A stretch of DNA of 64,000 nucleotides from positions 1-64,000 of the forward strand of contig NZ_JAGGJU010000004.1 in NCBI RefSeq assembly GCF_017873095.1, written 5' to 3'. Made by a program: the position numbers and the translations under genes. The stretch comes from Heterorhizobium halophytocola (GTDB taxonomy: Bacteria > Pseudomonadota > Alphaproteobacteria > Rhizobiales > Rhizobiaceae). Positions 61,215-64,000 of this stretch are shown in pieces; position 1 is the stretch's first letter, and every line of letters begins with the position of its first letter. Under the pieces are notes generated by a model. That model was not told the DNA's origin. It saw nothing but the letters and a program-made list of their open reading frames with translations, and searched no databases.

Positions 61215-62039
61215 ATGGACACAGTCAACGCTCACGGCGCCGAGATCCCGGCGCTTGGTTTCGGCACCTTCCGTATGTCGGAACCCGACGTCGCCCATAT
61301 CCTGCCGCTGGCGCTGAAGGTCGGTTTTCGCCATGTCGACACCGCGCAGGCCTATCGAAACGAAGAGGCCGTCGGCAGCGCCATCAGGCAGAGCGGTGTT
61401 GGCCGCGACGAGATCTTTCTCACCACCAAGGTCTGGGTCGACAATTTCGCCGAGGATGAATTCATTCCCTCCGTCGAGGAGAGCCTGAAGAAACTGCAGA
61501 CCGACCATGTCGACCTGCTGCTGCTGCATTGGCCGAAAAGCGACGTGCCGCTGGAGGTGCAGATCCAGTGCCTCAACCGACTGGTCGAGCAGGGCAAGGT
61601 CAAGCATATCGGCGTGTCGAACTATTCGACCGCGCTGATGGGCCAGGCGGTCGAGCTGTCGCGCGCGCCGATCGTCACCAACCAGATCGAATACCATCCC
61701 TATCTCGATCAGCACGTGGTGCTGCAGGCGGCCAACAGCTACGGCATGGCGGTGACCGCCTATTACGTGATGGCAGACGGCAAGGTGCCGCGCGAACCGC
61801 TGCTGCAGGATATCGGCGCGCGCTACGGCAAGACGGCCGCCCAGGTGGCGCTGCGCTGGGCGCTCCAGCAACCGGGCGTTACGGCACTGTCGAAGACGGC
61901 GACCGAAAGCCGGCTGGCGGAGAACTTCGCCGTCATGGATTTTCTCCTCTCCGGCGAGGAAGTTGCCGCCATCAACGCGCTTGCCCGTCCCGACGGCCGG
62001 ATCATCAATCCCGCCCATCTGGCGCCGGACTGGGACTGA
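61215..62039 (+). CDS. Aldo/keto reductase
   Basis: 274 residues. The AKR marks are IPALGFGTFRMSEPDV, VGFRHVDTAQAYRNEEAVG (catalytic Asp and Tyr), FLTTKVWVDNF (Lys), VDLLLLHWPK (His), HIGVSNYSTALMGQAVEL and NQIEYHPYLDQ, with a NADPH-binding ALSKTATESRLAEN near the C terminus. DkgB/2,5-diketo-D-gluconate-reductase-like; the substrate is not certain. ATG 61215 follows AAGGAG. It lies 500 bp before the glucose dehydrogenase gene. Confidence 0.93.
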   Translation: MDTVNAHGAEIPALGFGTFRMSEPDVAHILPLALKVGFRHVDTAQAYRNEEAVGSAIRQSGVGRDEIFLTTKVWVDNFAEDEFIPSVEESLKKLQTDHVDLLLLHWPKSDVPLEVQIQCLNRLVEQGKVKHIGVSNYSTALMGQAVELSRAPIVTNQIEYHPYLDQHVVLQAANSYGMAVTAYYVMADGKVPREPLLQDIGARYGKTAAQVALRWALQQPGVTALSKTATESRLAENFAVMDFLLSGEEVAAINALARPDGRIINPAHLAPDWD

Positions 62040-62538
62040 CAGACGGCTGACGCGCGGCGCAGCTTGAAAGCACCGCCGATCCGCAGACCGAACATGGTGG
62101 CGCCGGCTCTTGCCGACGCCGGACAGCCAGCCAGGCTTCCGTCTTCCGCCGATGGGACACCCCGTCGCGATCCTCCAGATGTGCGCAGGCGCTTCAGGTC
62201 TCCTGCTTCGTCGCAGGTCTTTTCCCCGCAGCCGAAACGCCTTTCCGAGAGGGATGCGCCGGAAGCGTCATCCGAGACTGCGAGTCCGGACGCACAGGGC
62301 GGGTCGATAGCATTGGCCGACAAGCCCGGTCCGCGCTTCGAAGCCGGGCGCCGTGCGGCCTTTCTCTCCGGATGAAAATCGGAAACATATTGTCATCAAG
62401 AAATAACTGGCATCACAACTATAAACATCCTAATTAATTCATCCGGGAGGAGACCCGGCCGACGATAGCGCGTTCTGATGCGGGATCGCCGGCCAAGGAC
62501 AATATGAAGACTGAAACAACAGGTCCGGAGTCACCACC
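62040..62538. other. Intergenic region upstream of gcd
   Basis: About 500 bp. The left 330 bp is GC-rich with no supported gene; the right part (about 62385-62440) is AT-rich and is the likely gcd promoter region. I looked for a Pho box and did not find convincing spacing. Confidence 0.35.
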
Positions 62539-64000
62539 TTGGAAACCCCACTCTACCGGCCATCCGCCTTGATGCGGTCCTGGCTCATCCTTCTCGGCAT
62601 CGTGCTGCTTGCGGCCGGCCTCTTCTTCCTGATCGGCGGCGGCAAGCTCGTCAGCCTCGGCGGAAGCTGGTACTTCCTCATTGCCGGCGCCTTCCTCATC
62701 GCCTCTGCCGTGCAGCTGATCCGCGCCCGCCTGTCGGGCGGCCTGCTGTTCGGCCTGATCTTCATCGCCACCATCCTCTGGTCGCTGTGGGAAGTCGGCC
62801 TTGATTTCTGGCCGCTGGTGTCGCGCCTGCTGGCGCTTGCGGTCGGCGCTGCGGTGGTGATGGCCACCACCGCGCTTCTTTTCCGTGGCCGCGGCAACAG
62901 GGCGGGCTATGCCATGTCGCTGGCCGCAGCGGTGGTCTGCGCGATCGGCGCGGCCGGCGGCTTCTACGGCATGTTCCAGCCGCATCCGACGGTCGCCTTT
63001 GCCGGCACGCCGGCTCCGCTGACGCCGGTCGATCCGGCCAAGGCGCAAAAGAACTGGGCAGCCTGGGGCAATACCGATGGCGGCAACCGCTTCGCCGCGC
63101 TCGACCAGATCACCCGCGACACCGTCAAGGACCTGAAGGTCGCCTGGACCTTCCGCACCGGCGACACGCCGATCAGCCCGAATGGCGGCGGCGCGGAGGA
63201 CCAGGAAACCCCGCTGCAGATCGGCAAAAGCGTCTATCTGTGCACGCCGCACAACACCGTGATCGCGGTCGACAGCGCGACCGGCAAGCAAGAGTGGCGC
63301 CACGAATTCCCAACCGACAACAAGACCTGGGTGCGCTGCCGCGGTCTGGCCTATTTCGACGCCACGGCCGCCGTCGCCCAGCCCACCGGACCCGGCAGCA
63401 CGCCGGTGCCGGCAGCCACGGTTGCCGAAGGCGCCAATTGCCAGCGCCGCATCCTGATGAACACCATCGATGCCGTCCTGGTCGCACTCGACGCCGACAC
63501 CGGCGAATTCTGCCAGGGCTTCGGCGATGGCGGCAAGGTGGACCTGAAAAAGGGTCTCGGCGCGGCCCCCTCGCCGCTCTATGAGCTGACCTCGCCGCCG
63601 GCCATGGCCGGCACCACCGTCGTCGTCGGCGGCCGCGTTGCCGACAATGTCAAGCTCGACATGCCGGGCGGCGTGGTGCGCGGCTTCGACGTGATCACCG
63701 GCCAGCAGCGCTGGGCCTTCGATCCGGGCAACCCGACCGATCAGGCCGCGACCAGCTTTGTCCGCTCGACCCCGAATGTCTGGGCACCGATGTCCTATGA
63801 TCCGATGCTCAACACCGTCTTCATGTCGGTCGGCGGCGCCGCGATCGATCTGTGGGGCGTGAAGCGCACCGAACTGGACGAGAAATACGGTGCCTCGGTG
63901 CTGGCGCTCGATGCCACCACCGGCAAGGAAAAGTGGCACTACCAGACCGTCCACCACGACCTCTGGGACTATGACGTGCCGATGCAGCCGACACTGTTCG
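62539..64000 (+). CDS. gcd: Membrane PQQ-dependent glucose dehydrogenase, 5' part
   Basis: At least 487 codons, running off the right edge. Five hydrophobic helices at the N terminus (SWLILLGIVLLAAGLFFLIGG to AGYAMSLAAAVVCAIGAAGG) are followed by the quinoprotein propeller: WAAWGNTDGGNRFAALDQI, VAWTFRTGDTP, EDQETPLQIGKSVYLCTPHN, GGKVDLKKGLG, GWGVKR-like and HHDLWDYDVPMQPTL, all typical of Gcd. It oxidises glucose to gluconolactone in the periplasm and feeds the quinone pool. The start is TTG 62539 with CCGGAG nine bases upstream. Confidence 0.93.
   Translation, partial: METPLYRPSALMRSWLILLGIVLLAAGLFFLIGGGKLVSLGGSWYFLIAGAFLIASAVQLIRARLSGGLLFGLIFIATILWSLWEVGLDFWPLVSRLLALAVGAAVVMATTALLFRGRGNRAGYAMSLAAAVVCAIGAAGGFYGMFQPHPTVAFAGTPAPLTPVDPAKAQKNWAAWGNTDGGNRFAALDQITRDTVKDLKVAWTFRTGDTPISPNGGGAEDQETPLQIGKSVYLCTPHNTVIAVDSATGKQEWRHEFPTDNKTWVRCRGLAYFDATAAVAQPTGPGSTPVPAATVAEGANCQRRILMNTIDAVLVALDADTGEFCQGFGDGGKVDLKKGLGAAPSPLYELTSPPAMAGTTVVVGGRVADNVKLDMPGGVVRGFDVITGQQRWAFDPGNPTDQAATSFVRSTPNVWAPMSYDPMLNTVFMSVGGAAIDLWGVKRTELDEKYGASVLALDATTGKEKWHYQTVHHDLWDYDVPMQPTLF

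Noticed and set aside
62064-62375. 103-codon frame between the aldo/keto reductase and gcd
   Set aside because: Pro/Arg/Ala-rich composition, no ribosome site and no family pattern. Treated as non-coding.
62385-62440. Possible Pho box upstream of gcd (TTGTCAT and CTGGCAT)
   Set aside because: The two half-sites are not 11 bases apart as required for PhoB, so the match is not convincing.

Overview
The window (about 64 kb, GC-rich) looks like the chromosome of a Rhizobiales alphaproteobacterium, most likely Rhizobiaceae. The signs are BA14K-type, DUF930 and DUF982 proteins, an ECF sigma factor with an NrsF (DUF1109) anti-sigma factor, a membrane PQQ glucose dehydrogenase, and short palindromic intergenic repeats of a rhizobial kind. 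Most genes are housekeeping, stress or transport functions. Mobile DNA is limited to a cut-off IS5-like element at position 1, two MITE-like palindromes beside it, and an AT-richer DUF3800 gene near 22 kb. I saw no rRNA, tRNA, CRISPR array or prophage.

Layout. 0-5 kb: IS end, autotransporter, small membrane protein plus BA14K protein. 4.9-9.4 kb: a stress module made of a Mo-cofactor oxidoreductase with its cytochrome b, two small secreted repeat or cysteine proteins, the ECF sigma/NrsF pair, and an exported COX2-like protein. Two exact GTAACC-N16-CGAA promoters and one near match tie this module together. 9.4-19.3 kb: acetyltransferase, hemolysin III, MAPEG, DksA/TraR and universal stress proteins (with an FNR/FixK box), a VOC dioxygenase, a GGDEF/EAL protein, an SLC13 permease, a polysaccharide deacetylase and a DUF930 protein. 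19.5-31.6 kb: oligopeptidase B, DUF3800 gene, GST, DUF1697/DUF2254, a CDF transporter with a divergent MerR regulator, a proline-iminopeptidase-like hydrolase, a TumE/TumA-type toxin-antitoxin pair, GNAT, DJ-1 and VOC proteins. 31.7-43 kb: two c-type cytochromes, LysE exporter/WYL regulator, metallophosphoesterase, CPBP protease, TetR/DJ-1 regulon, EamA exporter, Fe/Mn superoxide dismutase, MFS transporter. 43.5-48.5 kb: cyoABCD quinol oxidase operon followed by SURF1. 48.6-55.4 kb: second GGDEF/EAL protein, branched-chain aminotransferase, haloacid dehalogenase, trans-aconitate methyltransferase, DUF982 protein, a frameshifted cupin gene, SHOCT protein. 55.8-61 kb: formate/nitrite-family channel, PP2C-phosphatase/kinase fusion, cyanase, then two unrecognised envelope genes. 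61.2-64 kb: aldo/keto reductase and the 5' part of gcd.

The most interesting systems are: the channel / phosphatase-kinase / cyanase cluster, which suggests phosphorylation-controlled cyanate or nitrite handling; the overlapping pair of unrecognised envelope proteins behind it; and the self-regulated sigma-factor regulon with a perfect 10-bp-arm palindrome between its divergent promoters. Several regulatory sites could be placed to the base: SigF-type promoters, an FNR/FixK box, a 19-bp-spacer MerR promoter, and twin TAGAC-N5-GTCTA TetR operators.
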